Of a stretch of 64,000 nucleotides of DNA, positions 36,492 to 45,472 are shown piece after piece. Position numbers and translations under genes: made by a program. The notes beneath the pieces were generated by a model. The model was not told the origin of the DNA. It worked only from the letters and a program-made list of their open reading frames with translations, and did not search any database. Source of the stretch: CAVUCH01 sp963763095 (GTDB taxonomy: Bacteria > Acidobacteriota > Vicinamibacteria > Vicinamibacterales > JAENWD01); assembly GCA_963763095.1 (NCBI GenBank), contig CAVXNR010000015.1:62001-126000 (forward strand), given 5' to 3'. Within the stretch, counting starts at the first letter, position 1. The number at the start of each line of letters is the position of its first letter.

Positions 36492-36521
36492 ATGACCTCC
36501 TTGCCGCCTTACGGCGGAATG

Positions 36522-36557
36522 CAAAATGCAAAATGCAAAATGCAGAATGTAAAGGCT
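36522..36557. repeat. Heptad repeat ATGCAAA
   Basis: On the plus strand ATGCAAA three times, then ATGCAGA and ATGTAAA. AT-rich in an otherwise GC-rich region, between ridA and the amidohydrolase gene. Confidence 0.85.
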
Positions 36558-36566
36558 GAACGCTCC

Positions 36567-37898
36567 TCAGGGGCTGGGGGCGGATCCGTAATCGGGCGCC
36601 AGCGTCTCCCAATCCGGCTTCGTGAGCCCATTCAGGTCGAACACGACGTTGCCATCTCGCAGCGTCAGCTCACACACCAGGCGCGTGCTGCCGTGCAGGC
36701 GGGCACCATACGAGTCGACGAATCCGAACCGGCCGTGTTCGACGCGCAGCACGGCGATGTCTGCGATGGCGCCAACCGAGAGATGGCCGATTGACTCCTG
36801 CTTCACCTCGCGCGCGGGATTCCAGGTGGCCCTGCGCACCACGTCGTCGAGCGGCACCTCGAGCGCGAGGAGCTTGCTCATCACGTTCAGCATGTCCTTC
36901 ATGCCGGCGTTCATGCTGCCGATGTGGAGGTCGGTCGAAATCGAGTCCGGGAGGAATCCCGCGCGAACGGCGGGGACGGCGACTCGCCAGAGAAAGCTCC
37001 CGCCGCCGTGACCGACGTCGAAGATGACCCCGCGCTTCCGTCCTTCGAACAACGCGGGGTTCAGGTGCCCGGGGCGGTCGAGCTCGCCCCGCAGCCCGGA
37101 GTAGACGTGGGTGTAGATGTCGCCCGGCCGCAGCTTCGTCGTGACGAGCGCCGCGAGCGGCCGTTCCGGCTGATTCTTTCCGAAATCGACCATCACCGGG
37201 ATGTCGGCCGCGGTGCCCGCTTCGACCGCGCGCTCCACGGGCGCCCATTCGGGGCCGGCGTAGTGTGCCGTCTTGACGCCGACGATCGTGCCACGGTTGG
37301 CCCGCGCCACGTTCACGGTCGGCTGCACCTCCATGTCGCCGAGGTTCTGCTCGAAGGTGTCGCCCCGCATACCGTGGCCGACGATGTTGAGAAAGGCGAG
37401 CACGCGCGTGCGGGAGCGCGTGATCACGCGTGACCGGAAATCGTCGAAGTTCCGCCAGCCCGAACTGCCCGCATCGACGACCGTAGTGACGCCCGCCCGG
37501 AACGTGAACCCGTCGGGGTAGACGCTGTTGTCACCCGCGTACGAGCGCGCCTCTCCAGTGCCGGCGTAGACGTGCACGTGAATGTCGACGAGACCCGGCG
37601 TGACGTAAAGGCCCGTGACATCCACCGTCTGGGCGGCTTCGGCCGGATCGATCCCTGGCGCGACCGCGGCAACGACGCCCGAGCGGATGGCCAGGTCGCG
37701 CACGGCGCTGAGTCCGTTTCGCGGATCGATGACGTGGCCGCCGCGGAGGAGGAGATCGTATCGGTGCGCGCTCTGCGCCGGACGGGCGGAGGATGGCGGC
37801 AGAATGAAAAATGAAAAATGAAAAATGAAAAAGGCAGAGCAACGCGGCGACGCGCAGCCGCAGCGGCGTTCGCGTGGCTGATTCCACTCTCGATTCAC
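36567..37898 (-). CDS. Exported amidohydrolase/deacetylase-family metallohydrolase
   Basis: 443 residues. Dihydroorotase-like barrel: DLLLRGGHVIDPRNGLSAVR, metal motif VTPGLVDIHVHVYAGTGEA, VGVKTAHYAG, IYTHVYSGL, FDVGHGGGSF, ISTDLHIGSMN, then GAIADIAVLRVEHG. The N-terminus is odd: the hydrophobic core of its signal peptide (FFIFHFSFFIL) is encoded by the ATGAAAA heptad repeat (plus strand 37803-37834). From GTG 37898 the leader is Cys/Arg-rich; if one base in the T-runs is wrong, an ATG at 37914 would give the much better leader MKNSIRESRVESATRTPLRL followed by RVAALLCLF. The genes around it encode a SelA-like PLP enzyme and RidA. Confidence 0.85.
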   Translation of the reverse strand: MNREWNQPRERRCGCASPRCSAFFIFHFSFFILPPSSARPAQSAHRYDLLLRGGHVIDPRNGLSAVRDLAIRSGVVAAVAPGIDPAEAAQTVDVTGLYVTPGLVDIHVHVYAGTGEARSYAGDNSVYPDGFTFRAGVTTVVDAGSSGWRNFDDFRSRVITRSRTRVLAFLNIVGHGMRGDTFEQNLGDMEVQPTVNVARANRGTIVGVKTAHYAGPEWAPVERAVEAGTAADIPVMVDFGKNQPERPLAALVTTKLRPGDIYTHVYSGLRGELDRPGHLNPALFEGRKRGVIFDVGHGGGSFLWRVAVPAVRAGFLPDSISTDLHIGSMNAGMKDMLNVMSKLLALEVPLDDVVRRATWNPAREVKQESIGHLSVGAIADIAVLRVEHGRFGFVDSYGARLHGSTRLVCELTLRDGNVVFDLNGLTKPDWETLAPDYGSAPSP

Positions 37899-37942
37899 GG
37901 ATCGAGTTTTTCATTTTCCATTCTTCATTCTTCATTTGCGCC
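37803..37942. repeat. Two facing heptad arrays, ATGAAAA type
   Basis: Plus strand 37803-37834 reads ATGAAAA four times. 37905-37942 is the opposite sense: on the minus strand ATGAAGA, ATGAAGA, ATGGAAA, ATGAAAA. The arms can pair around about 70 nt containing a small hairpin (CTCGAT/ATCGAG). The array spans the end of the SelA-like gene and the start of the amidohydrolase gene. Confidence 0.85.
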
Positions 37943-39535
37943 GCTCTGCCGTCCAGCCGGGCGCTCAGGTACTCACCCATGTCGAGCGCCCCCGACATCG
38001 TGTCGCCGGCAACCGTGCCCGAGAAGGTGAAGTTCAGCGCATCGCCATGCTCCTCGCCATAGGCGCTGCGGATGCGCAGCGTGTCCCCGTCGATGGTGCC
38101 GGAGACATCGCGCGTCACGAAGTCTCCACGGTGCGAGCCGTCGAGCGTGTTCTCTCGCTGCCGGAGGTAGAGCGTGTGGGTGGACGTGCTCGCCGCGTAC
38201 GCGATGCGGACGTCCCATTGCCCCGTGAGGTCCACGGCCGGGGCCGACCGCGTGGGCGCGCCGCATCGCTGGGAGGACTCGAGAGCACGGCCCGCAGCCG
38301 TTCGGCGACGACCTTCTCCTCACCGGCGCGCCAGCATGTACGGTGTAACCGATACGCCCGTCCGTGAGGGATCGTCGCTCCGCGCCGCGAAAAGGGCGAT
38401 GCGAGGTTCGCCCTCGAGCAGCGTTCGCGCGACGAGCTCGCCCGAGACGCCAAGCCGTTGCCGGTCCCAGAGCACCTCGAGGGACGGGGTGCGGTTCGAG
38501 AGCCCGACGGGTTGCACGATCCTGGTGGTGACCCCGTCAATCGTGGAGACGCGGCGTGAGATGTGGTCGAGCCACGCCGTCCACTGATTCCACTCGGCCT
38601 TGTGGTCACGCGTCGCCCACATCTCGACTGCCATCAGCATGGCGATCGCTTCCTCCTTCCCGACCTTCATGCCTCGCGCAAACCCGTGGTGCGGCGCGCT
38701 GTGTACCCACGCCGCGCGCACGAGTCCCTTGTTCCCGAGCAGCAGGCCCGCCGTCTGCGGCCCGCGCAGGCATTTGCCGCCGCTGTAGCCGACCAGCGTG
38801 GCCCCATGCTGCAGGTGCACGTTGGGCACGCTGAGGACCTCGGCGGCGGCATCCACCAGGATCGGCACGCCGCGCGCCTGCGCCAGGGGCGCGATGGCTG
38901 GCAGGCTGAGCGGGCTCGCATCAGCAGCAGGTCCCGCGAAGAGATACACGAGCGCCGTGCGCGGGCCAAAGGCGGCCTCGAGATCGGCCATGGTCTCGAC
39001 CTCGATCATCCGCAGGCCCACGGCGCGCACCGCCGCGTCGTAGACGTTCCGCGAGTGCTTCGGGATGATCGCCTCATCGCGTGGAAAGCCTCGGAGGTCC
39101 GGGATCCGGACGTGGAGATCGGGATTGCCCCCCGCCACGCACGCCGCGGCGGCGTGCGTGAGCGCCGCCGCACAGCCTGATGTGACCACGCCCCATTCCG
39201 CGCCGGTGAGCGCCGCCAGACGGGCGCCAATGGCATCGGCCAGCTCGTCGAGGTGAACGTAACGCCGGGCGGCCGCCTCGAAGGCAGCTCGCACCTCGGG
39301 GAGCATCACGGAGCCGCCGATGATCGTGTAGGTGCCGCGCGCGTTGATCACCGGGCGCACCCCGATCGACTCGTACACGTCGGCACCCGGCCTGAGGCCC
39401 GATGGGGAAGGCGGCCGCCGATCGCACAACGCCCGATGACGACTCGCTGTGGCGCAGCATCGGAAGCGCCAGCGCCCCGCCCACGCCACCGCCCCGTCGT
39501 AAGAGCTCGCGCCGCGTGATCGCCGTCTCGCTCAT
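37932..39535 (-). CDS. Tat-exported SelA-like PLP-dependent enzyme, several frame breaks
   Basis: ATG 39535 starts SETAITRRELLRRGGGVGGA, a Tat signal. The fold-type I PLP domain follows: DVYESIGVRPVINARGTYTI, ALTGAEWGVVTSGCAAALTHA, VPILVDAAAEV, and the PLP lysine in VGYSGGKCLRGPQTAGLLLG, typical of the SelA/DgaE group (aminotransferase, or beta-eliminating lyase of amino sugars/acids). A C-terminal beta-rich domain begins VDLTGQWDVRIAYAAS and ends SARWTAERRK. Reading it whole requires single-base corrections at about 39390, 38324, 38254 and 37956. All four leave conserved protein on both sides, so I treat it as one gene rather than debris, but true decay is possible. Confidence 0.75.
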
Positions 39536-39715
39536 TGTTCTCTCCGCATCCAATGGCAGCCGCGGCTGCAACAGCCGGAACGCACCGCACGAGGGCGAGG
39601 CGCTCCCGAACCAAGATCACGACGTGGCGGGGATGCTAGCACGCCGCCAACGGCTCGCGTCACCTGACCCGAGGTCCCCGATGATCTGGCGGACACCTCC
39701 CAGACCCGCCCGTAG

Positions 39716-40564
39716 TCAACCGAACTCAGGCCCCACGATCGCATACTGCTCGTCGGGTCGCCCGATCACGCCTTCACGACCGCGGCGCATCCGGATGAAC
39801 GGCCGCTGTACGTGGAAGCCTGATGCTGCGAGCCACGCCTGCCACTCCGCCGCATCGCTCGGCGCATCCAGTATGAGGGGCACACCCGGGCTCGCCCGGA
39901 CGCAGGCCGCCACGAGGCCAGCCGCGACGGTGTGATCGCGCGCGACGATAGGGCCGAGGTGGTCGAAGGCAAAGCCGTGGCGGCCGAGCATCCAGCCTGC
40001 CAGGCCTCTCGTGTCGTCGGCGACCCAGGCGTAACCGGGAGCGGCTGCCCCGAGCCACTCGAGGAGGGACTGTCGCGACGCGCCGAACACGTCAAGGTCC
40101 CACGCGGCAATCGCCGCGTGGTCTGCCGTTCTCATGCGCCGCACTGCGACAGTGCGCGCAGGGGCCAGTTGATCCGATACCCCCCGCTCCATCCGCGCCA
40201 GGCGGTATTCTTCCTCGAATCCGCGCGCTCGATAGATCGGATGTCCCGCCGGTGTGGCATCCAGCCGCACGACCGGTACGTGCTCGAGCAGTTCTAAACC
40301 CGCCGTCAGCATGGCGGTCCCGAGCCCTTGTCTCCGCTGGGCGGGGTCGACGAGGACCATAGCCACCCAACCGAATTGCGCGTCGTACTCGAGTGCGGCG
40401 ACTGAGGCCACTACGCGCCCGTCCATCTCGGCCGCCCGGGCGCCGCCAGGGTTGAGCGCGAGCAACTGCTCCCAGTCGCTCGCGAGCTGATTCCACCCGC
40501 TGGCGCGGCACAGGCGGAGGCCGGCCGGGATGTCGAGCGCAGTCATCGGGCGGATGGTGAACAT
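39716..40564 (-). CDS. Tandem GNAT-family N-acetyltransferase
   Basis: 282 residues. The first GNAT domain has the acetyl-CoA loop in VAMVLVDPAQRRQGLGTAML (Q/RxxGxG/A) and APAGHPIYRARGFEEEYRL-like ending DATPAGHPIYRARGF. The second half (residues 140-282) is a degenerate GNAT domain with an Acetyltransf_18-like end. Such two-domain GNATs are usually small-molecule acetyltransferases; no substrate can be named. The adjacent gap 39536-39715 shows no gene. Confidence 0.85.
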   Translation of the reverse strand: MFTIRPMTALDIPAGLRLCRASGWNQLASDWEQLLALNPGGARAAEMDGRVVASVAALEYDAQFGWVAMVLVDPAQRRQGLGTAMLTAGLELLEHVPVVRLDATPAGHPIYRARGFEEEYRLARMERGVSDQLAPARTVAVRRMRTADHAAIAAWDLDVFGASRQSLLEWLGAAAPGYAWVADDTRGLAGWMLGRHGFAFDHLGPIVARDHTVAAGLVAACVRASPGVPLILDAPSDAAEWQAWLAASGFHVQRPFIRMRRGREGVIGRPDEQYAIVGPEFG

Positions 40565-40694
40565 GCGGGTTCGAAGCTCTGCGTGAGCGCTCGCGTTACA
40601 TGCGCCCGTGCGACGGTGTACGCTCGTGCCCCGGGCCTGCGCCGCGTTCAGGCCACGGTTGCAAGAGTTGCCGCTACTCTACACAGGGACGCCC

Positions 40695-41723
40695 GTGCTG
40701 CCTACCCGGATCGACACCATCGAGACGCTCGAGGATCTGCTCAGCGAGCCCACATCGGGGCTCCTGGAGGCGACGCGCGGCCGCACGGGCGATCTCATCG
40801 TCCTCGGGGCCGGTGGCAAGATGGGACCGACGCTCGCGCGCATGGCCCGTCGCGCCGCCGACGCTGCCGGTCTCACGCGGCGAGTGATTGCCGTCTCGCG
40901 CTTTCAATCCCCCACGGCACGCCAGCGTCTCGACGCTGCCGGCGTGGAGACCATCGCCTGCGATCTCCTGGACGACGACGCGGTCGGGCGGCTGCCGGAC
41001 GCGACAGACGTTGTCTACATGGCCGGCATGAAGTTCGGCGCGACCGGGCAGGCGGCCCTCACGTGGGCCGAGAACTGCCTCATCCCCGCGTCCGTCTGCC
41101 GCCGCTACCAGTCGTCTCGCGTAGTCGCGTTCTCGACCGGCAACGTGTATCCGCTCGTGCCCGCGGGGCACGGGTCGCGCGAAGAGGATCCGCCGGGCCC
41201 GGCAGGCGAGTACGCCATGAGCTGCCTCGGCCGTGAGCGCATATTCGAGTACTTCAGCAGCCGCGCGTCCACCCCTGTCACGCTTCTTCGGCTGAACTAT
41301 GCCTGCGAGCTCCGGTACGGGGTGCTCGTCGACCTGGCGCGCCGTGTGTGGACCGGAGAGCCGGTGGATCTGACGACCGGCCACTTCAACGTCATCTGGC
41401 AGGGTGACGCGAACGCGATGAGCCTCATGGCGCTGACCTGCGCAACCGTGCCGCCCCAGGTTCTCAACGTGACCGGGCCGGAGGAACTACGCGTGCGCGC
41501 GGTGACGGAGGAGTTGGCTCGCCGCATGGGCAAACGGGTCACGTTCACCGGGGTCGAAGCCGGCGACGCGCTGTTGAGCGATGCGTCACGCGCGGTCGCG
41601 CTGTTCGGGAAGCCGCGCGTCAATGCAGGGCAGCTGATCGAGTGGATCGCCGAGTGGACCATGCGCGGCGGCGACACGCTCGGGAAGGCGACGAAGTTCG
41701 AGGTGCGAGACGGCAGGTTCTGA
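40695..41723 (+). CDS. NAD-dependent epimerase/dehydratase (SDR)
   Basis: 342 residues. Dinucleotide-binding loop LIVLGAGGKMGPTLARMARR, then VVYMAGMKFG, VVAFSTGNVYPLV (catalytic Ser/Thr strand), GEYAMSCLGRERIFEY, in which the usual YxxxK is reduced to Y-A-M-S-C, and TLLRLNYACELRYG. Loss of the active-site Lys suggests altered or lost epimerase chemistry. GTG at 40695 begins LPTRIDTIETLEDLL; the open frame upstream is Arg/Cys-rich and unlikely. It lies 13 bp before a DHDPS-family gene and may share a sugar-acid pathway with it. Confidence 0.8.
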   Translation: MLPTRIDTIETLEDLLSEPTSGLLEATRGRTGDLIVLGAGGKMGPTLARMARRAADAAGLTRRVIAVSRFQSPTARQRLDAAGVETIACDLLDDDAVGRLPDATDVVYMAGMKFGATGQAALTWAENCLIPASVCRRYQSSRVVAFSTGNVYPLVPAGHGSREEDPPGPAGEYAMSCLGRERIFEYFSSRASTPVTLLRLNYACELRYGVLVDLARRVWTGEPVDLTTGHFNVIWQGDANAMSLMALTCATVPPQVLNVTGPEELRVRAVTEELARRMGKRVTFTGVEAGDALLSDASRAVALFGKPRVNAGQLIEWIAEWTMRGGDTLGKATKFEVRDGRF

Positions 41724-41736
41724 CAGGGAGGACGTC

Positions 41737-42789
41737 CTGGACATCGATGCACGCGTACTCGGCGCGCTACGGCGTGGTCTCGTTATCCCGGCACATCCCC
41801 TCGCGCTCACAGCCGACGGGACACTGGACGAGCGTCACCAGCGCGCGCTGACGCGGTACTATCTCGCAGCTGGAGCCGGCGGGCTCGCCGTCGGCGTGCA
41901 CACGACGCAGTTCGCGATCCGCGACGCCTCGGTGGGGCTCTTCGAGCCGGTGCTGGCCCTTGCCTCGGAGGAGATCGCACGTGCCGACGCCGGACGTGAT
42001 GTGCCGGTCGTGCGCATCGGCGGAATCTGTGGCACGACGCCACAGGCAACCCGCGAAGCCGGGCTGCTCCGTGATCTCCGATTCCACGCGGGGCTGCTCA
42101 GTCTTGCGGCGCTCGGCCGATCCACGGACGACGAGCTGCTTGCGCACTGCCGCACCGTCTCGGAGGTGATCCCGATCGTCGGCTTCTACCTGCAACCCTC
42201 GGTCGGTGGGCGACCCCTGTCATACGCGTTCTGGCGCCGCTTTGCGGACCTGCCGAACGTCGTCGCGATCAAGATTGCGCCGTTCAACCGCTACCAGACC
42301 CTGGACGTCGTCCGCGCGGTGACAGAATCGGGCCGCGACGACATCGCGCTTTACACCGGCAACGACGACAACATCGTGCTGGACCTGATCACCCCGTTCC
42401 GCTTCGCGGCGACCGAGGCGGGGACGCCGCGCCGCATCGTCGGCGGGCTGCTTGGCCACTGGGCCGTCTGGACGCGCACCGCCGTAAAACTGCTGGAGGA
42501 GTGTCAGCGGGTCGGTGAGACCGTGCCGCGCCAGCTGCTGCAACGTGCGGCGGAGGTGACCGATGCTAATGCAGCCTTCTTCGACGCAGCACACGGATTC
42601 GCGGGGTGCATCGCCGGCCTCCATGCGGTGCTGCAACGGCAGGGACTGCTCGCAAGCACGCGGTGCCTCGACCCGCGCGAGACGCTCAGCCCGGGACAGG
42701 CCGAGGAGATCGACCGCGTGTACGCCGCCTACCCCCACCTGAACGACGATGAGTTCGTGGCGCGGCAGCTTGACGAGTGGCTGCGGTAG
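41737..42789 (+). CDS. Dihydrodipicolinate synthase/N-acetylneuraminate lyase family aldolase
   Basis: About 350 residues. N-terminal LVIPAHPLALTADGTLDERH and LTRYYLAAGAGGLAVGVHTTQ match the DHDPS-family start; the Schiff-base lysine is in VVAIKIAPFNRYQTLDVV, and IVGFYLQPSVGGRPLS carries the tyrosine region. No ATG, GTG or TTG start exists in frame before residue 54, but GGGAGGA at 41726-41732 lies 4 nt before a CTG at 41737. Either CTG is the start, or an indel hides the real one. The paired SDR gene upstream suggests catabolism of a sugar acid. Confidence 0.82.
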   Translation: MDIDARVLGALRRGLVIPAHPLALTADGTLDERHQRALTRYYLAAGAGGLAVGVHTTQFAIRDASVGLFEPVLALASEEIARADAGRDVPVVRIGGICGTTPQATREAGLLRDLRFHAGLLSLAALGRSTDDELLAHCRTVSEVIPIVGFYLQPSVGGRPLSYAFWRRFADLPNVVAIKIAPFNRYQTLDVVRAVTESGRDDIALYTGNDDNIVLDLITPFRFAATEAGTPRRIVGGLLGHWAVWTRTAVKLLEECQRVGETVPRQLLQRAAEVTDANAAFFDAAHGFAGCIAGLHAVLQRQGLLASTRCLDPRETLSPGQAEEIDRVYAAYPHLNDDEFVARQLDEWLR

Positions 42790-42805
42790 CGACGGACGAA
42801 CCGTG

Positions 42806-42995
42806 CAGGGCTGAAGCCCTGCCCCACATGGCAGTGATCAGCCCCGCCCCGGCAGGACTCGCAGCCTGCCTGCGGTGACGCTGTGGCGCCAGGTCCGATG
42901 TGGGGCAGGGCTTCAGCCCTGCATGCCGGATGTGGGGCAGGCTTCAGCCCTGCATGCTGGATGTGGGGCAGGGCTTCAGCCCTGCATGCGCGTCA
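42806..42995. repeat. GA-loop hairpin cluster: one inverted and three tandem copies
   Basis: 42809-42835 is GCAGGGCT, GA, AGCCCTGC, CCCACAT. Then three opposite-sense copies, each beginning GATGTGGGGCAGG and ending CAGCCCTGCATG, repeat with a 29-31-bp period at 42897, 42928 and 42958. This block lies between convergent genes. Confidence 0.85.
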
Positions 42996-43028
42996 GGCTA
43001 TCGGCGCTTCGTGCGGGCGTGGCGACTG

Positions 43029-44798
43029 TCAGCGGGAGCGTTCATAGACGACGCGACCGCCTACGACGGTCGTCTCCGGAACGATGTCTCTGATTTGCTC
43101 GGCCGGAACCGTGAGGAGATCGTCCGAGAGGACCACGAGGTCGCCCAGCTTGCCGACCTCGATCGATCCCTTGCGCGTCTCGTCGAACGTGAGGTACGCG
43201 GCGTCGATGGTCATCATGCGCAGGGCCTCGTCGCGCGTGATGGCCTGCTCGGGCCCGATCACGCGGCCCCGTTCGGTTCTCCGCGTCACGGCAACGTACA
43301 TCGTCAGGAAGGGATTGAACGGATTCAGCGACGTGTTCGGATCCAGGCCGAACATGTGGTCGCTGTTCAGCACGACCCGCACCCCACCGTTCACCCATTG
43401 CCGTAGTCCAATCAGGGTGCGCACGCGGGCTTCGCCGAGCACCTCTGCGAGCACGTCGCCGTCCTTGTAGTACCACGCGGGCTGGGTGTCGACGATCACG
43501 CCCAGAGCAGCGGCGCGTCGTGCTGCGGCGGCGTTGGCGAAGTCCGCATGGATCAGCGTGAACCGCCGCGGCCGGATGGGGGCCTCGCGGTTCGCGGCCT
43601 CGAACGCGTCGAGCACCGCATCGACACCCGCATCGCCCGTCACGTGGGCGCAGGCCTGCCAGCCGTGACGATGTGCCGTGAGAACGATTGCCAGCATCTT
43701 ATCCGGCGACAGTGTGAGGAAACCGCGATCGTCAGGGTTGGCCAGTCCGTACAGAGCCGCGGCCGCCTCGCCCCACGGCTGGCGCATGAACGCGGTGCCG
43801 CTGAGGATGCCACCATCCGCGAATACCTTCAGCGCTCCGCCCTTCAGCTGATCGTCTCCCGCCCTGAAGCCCGCCGGCACGGTCCGCAGGAACTGCTCCG
43901 TCCCGTCCTCCGTGCCATCGGATTGGACCAGCAGGGTGACCACTGCGCGAAGCCGCAGCCTGCTCTCCGCATGCAGCTGCTCGTAGGCCCGGTACCCTTC
44001 GACAGATGCAGCGCGCTCGACGATGCTGGTGATTCCGACGGCGGCATAGCTCTGGTGCACGCGGGCCAGCCACTCCAGCGGCGGCCCGCCTTTGCCGGTG
44101 CGCGTATCGAAGCGCGACAGCAGCGCGCCCACGTTCCGCAGCAGGCCGGTTGGCTCACCGGCCGCGTCCCTGACGATGACGCCTCCAGCGGGATTCGGGG
44201 TTGCGGGCGTGATCCCGGCGGCACGGAGCGCGGCCGAATTGACGGCCAGCGCGTACGCACCATCCACGACGACCGGGTGCTCTGGCGCGGCGGCATCGAG
44301 CTCCGCCCGCGTGGGGAACCGGCGCTCGCGCAAGCGCGGCGGAAAGGTGCGCGGTGTCCAGATCCAGCCGCCGTCGGGTACTGTTGCTGCGCGTGCGCGC
44401 ACCCATGTCTGCAGGCTGGGGATGTCCTGGAGCGAGACGTACGGCTGGAATGCCTCGCCCTCGGCGACACCGAGCGCATGCACGTGGCTCTCGATCAGGC
44501 CCGGCACCACCGTGCGACCGCCGGCGCGGATCACGCGCGTGCGGTCACCGATGAACGGTGTGATGTCGGTGTCCTTGCCGACCGCGACGAACACGCCGTC
44601 GCGCACGGCGACGGCCCCGGCAATGCGCGATGAGGGATCGACGGTGACCACCTTACCGTTCAGGACGACCAGGTCCGCTGGCGCCTGGGCGTACGGCAGT
44701 AATGGGAGGGCGATCAGCAGCGCCGGAATCACCCACCCACGGGGCGCCCGGGCGCGTGGGGAGGGGTGTGGGCGAGCGCGTTGCTGCACGCGTGGCAT
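43029..44798 (-). CDS. Exported YtcJ-like amidohydrolase
   Basis: 589 residues. Signal peptide (RGWVIPALLIALPLLPYAQA), then DLVVLNGKVVTVDPSSRIAG and the metal motif VVPGLIESHVHALGVAEGE. Further barrel motifs are KGGALKVFADGGILSGTAF (metal Lys/Asp region), CAHVTGDAGVDAVLDAFE, TLIHADFA and VVLNSDHMFGLDP. The family contains amidohydrolase_3 enzymes acting on N-acyl amino acids, dihydropyrimidine-like and urea compounds. ATG at 44798 is used; an in-frame ATG at 44840 would overlap alkB by 8 bp. Confidence 0.87.
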   Translation of the reverse strand: MPRVQQRARPHPSPRARAPRGWVIPALLIALPLLPYAQAPADLVVLNGKVVTVDPSSRIAGAVAVRDGVFVAVGKDTDITPFIGDRTRVIRAGGRTVVPGLIESHVHALGVAEGEAFQPYVSLQDIPSLQTWVRARAATVPDGGWIWTPRTFPPRLRERRFPTRAELDAAAPEHPVVVDGAYALAVNSAALRAAGITPATPNPAGGVIVRDAAGEPTGLLRNVGALLSRFDTRTGKGGPPLEWLARVHQSYAAVGITSIVERAASVEGYRAYEQLHAESRLRLRAVVTLLVQSDGTEDGTEQFLRTVPAGFRAGDDQLKGGALKVFADGGILSGTAFMRQPWGEAAAALYGLANPDDRGFLTLSPDKMLAIVLTAHRHGWQACAHVTGDAGVDAVLDAFEAANREAPIRPRRFTLIHADFANAAAARRAAALGVIVDTQPAWYYKDGDVLAEVLGEARVRTLIGLRQWVNGGVRVVLNSDHMFGLDPNTSLNPFNPFLTMYVAVTRRTERGRVIGPEQAITRDEALRMMTIDAAYLTFDETRKGSIEVGKLGDLVVLSDDLLTVPAEQIRDIVPETTVVGGRVVYERSR

Positions 44799-44832
44799 GC
44801 GGCGGATTCTAGGTCGGGTCAGCCCTGCCGTC

Positions 44833-45457
44833 TCAGACATCCCACTGGCGGAAGGTCAGGTTCAAGCGTCCCTGCATCGCAAGGGCCGGAGGAGCGGTGC
44901 CTGGGATGATGCGAGACACCCCGTGGTATCGCAGACGGGAGGGGCCGCCGAAGACGAAGGCGTCTCCTGACTCGAGCAACAGCGCGGTCACGGGCTCGCG
45001 GCGGCGTGTCCCGCCAAACAAAAACCGCGCAGTGTCGCCAATCGACAGCGAGACGACCGGCAGTCCGGCGGCAATCGATCGCTCGTGCTCGTCCTTGTCC
45101 TGGTGCAGCCCCATCCGACCGTCCGTGTCGTAGAAGTTCATGATGCAGATGTCCGGGTCCAGCGACATGCCAGCCGATGCGGCGACGTTCTGCGCGAGCG
45201 CGCGGAAGTCGTCGGGCATCGGAGGTGCGGGCGCGCCGTCGAAGTCGGTTCGGGTCGATTCGGTACTGATAAAGCCTGCCGTTCCAGTGTCGGCCGAGGC
45301 AGAGCATCCGCACGTGCATCGTGCCGCCGCCGCGAACCGTGGGCACGTAGCCCGGCACGGGCCCGTCCAGAAGCGCCCGGCATCGATCGCGCAACGCCAG
45401 CTGCTCCTCGACCCTGAGCAGGTGCCGCAGGTGAAACGCGCCGGGGCCGAGATTCAT
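44833..45457 (-). CDS. alkB: AlkB-type 2-oxoglutarate/Fe(II) dioxygenase, frame break inside
   Basis: About 207 residues when repaired. After GTMHVRMLCLGRHWNGRLYQ the frame breaks at about 45262 (one extra base), then continues TDFDGAPAPPMPDDFRALAQ. Iron ligands are HQDKDE (HxD) and the His of RLRYHGVSRI; 2-oxoglutarate-binding arginines are in GRLNLTFRQW. DICIMNFYD and GLPVVSLSIGDTARFLFGG are AlkB hallmarks. It repairs alkylated bases (1-meA, 3-meC) by oxidative demethylation. No ada-type regulator is nearby. Confidence 0.9.
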
Positions 45458-45472
45458 TTGTTTCCCTCTACG

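Noticed and set aside
37531..38235. A separate protein starting MDLTGQWDVRIAYAAS
   Set aside because: It is better read as the C-terminal domain of the SelA-like enzyme after correcting single-base frame breaks; past 37932 the frame enters the heptad repeat and then antisense-like sequence.
42897..42990. Three copies of a palindromic repeat at about 30-bp spacing, CRISPR-like at first sight
   Set aside because: There are no spacers between units; the period is the element itself with 2-4 extra bases, and the same hairpin occurs singly elsewhere. No cas gene is present.
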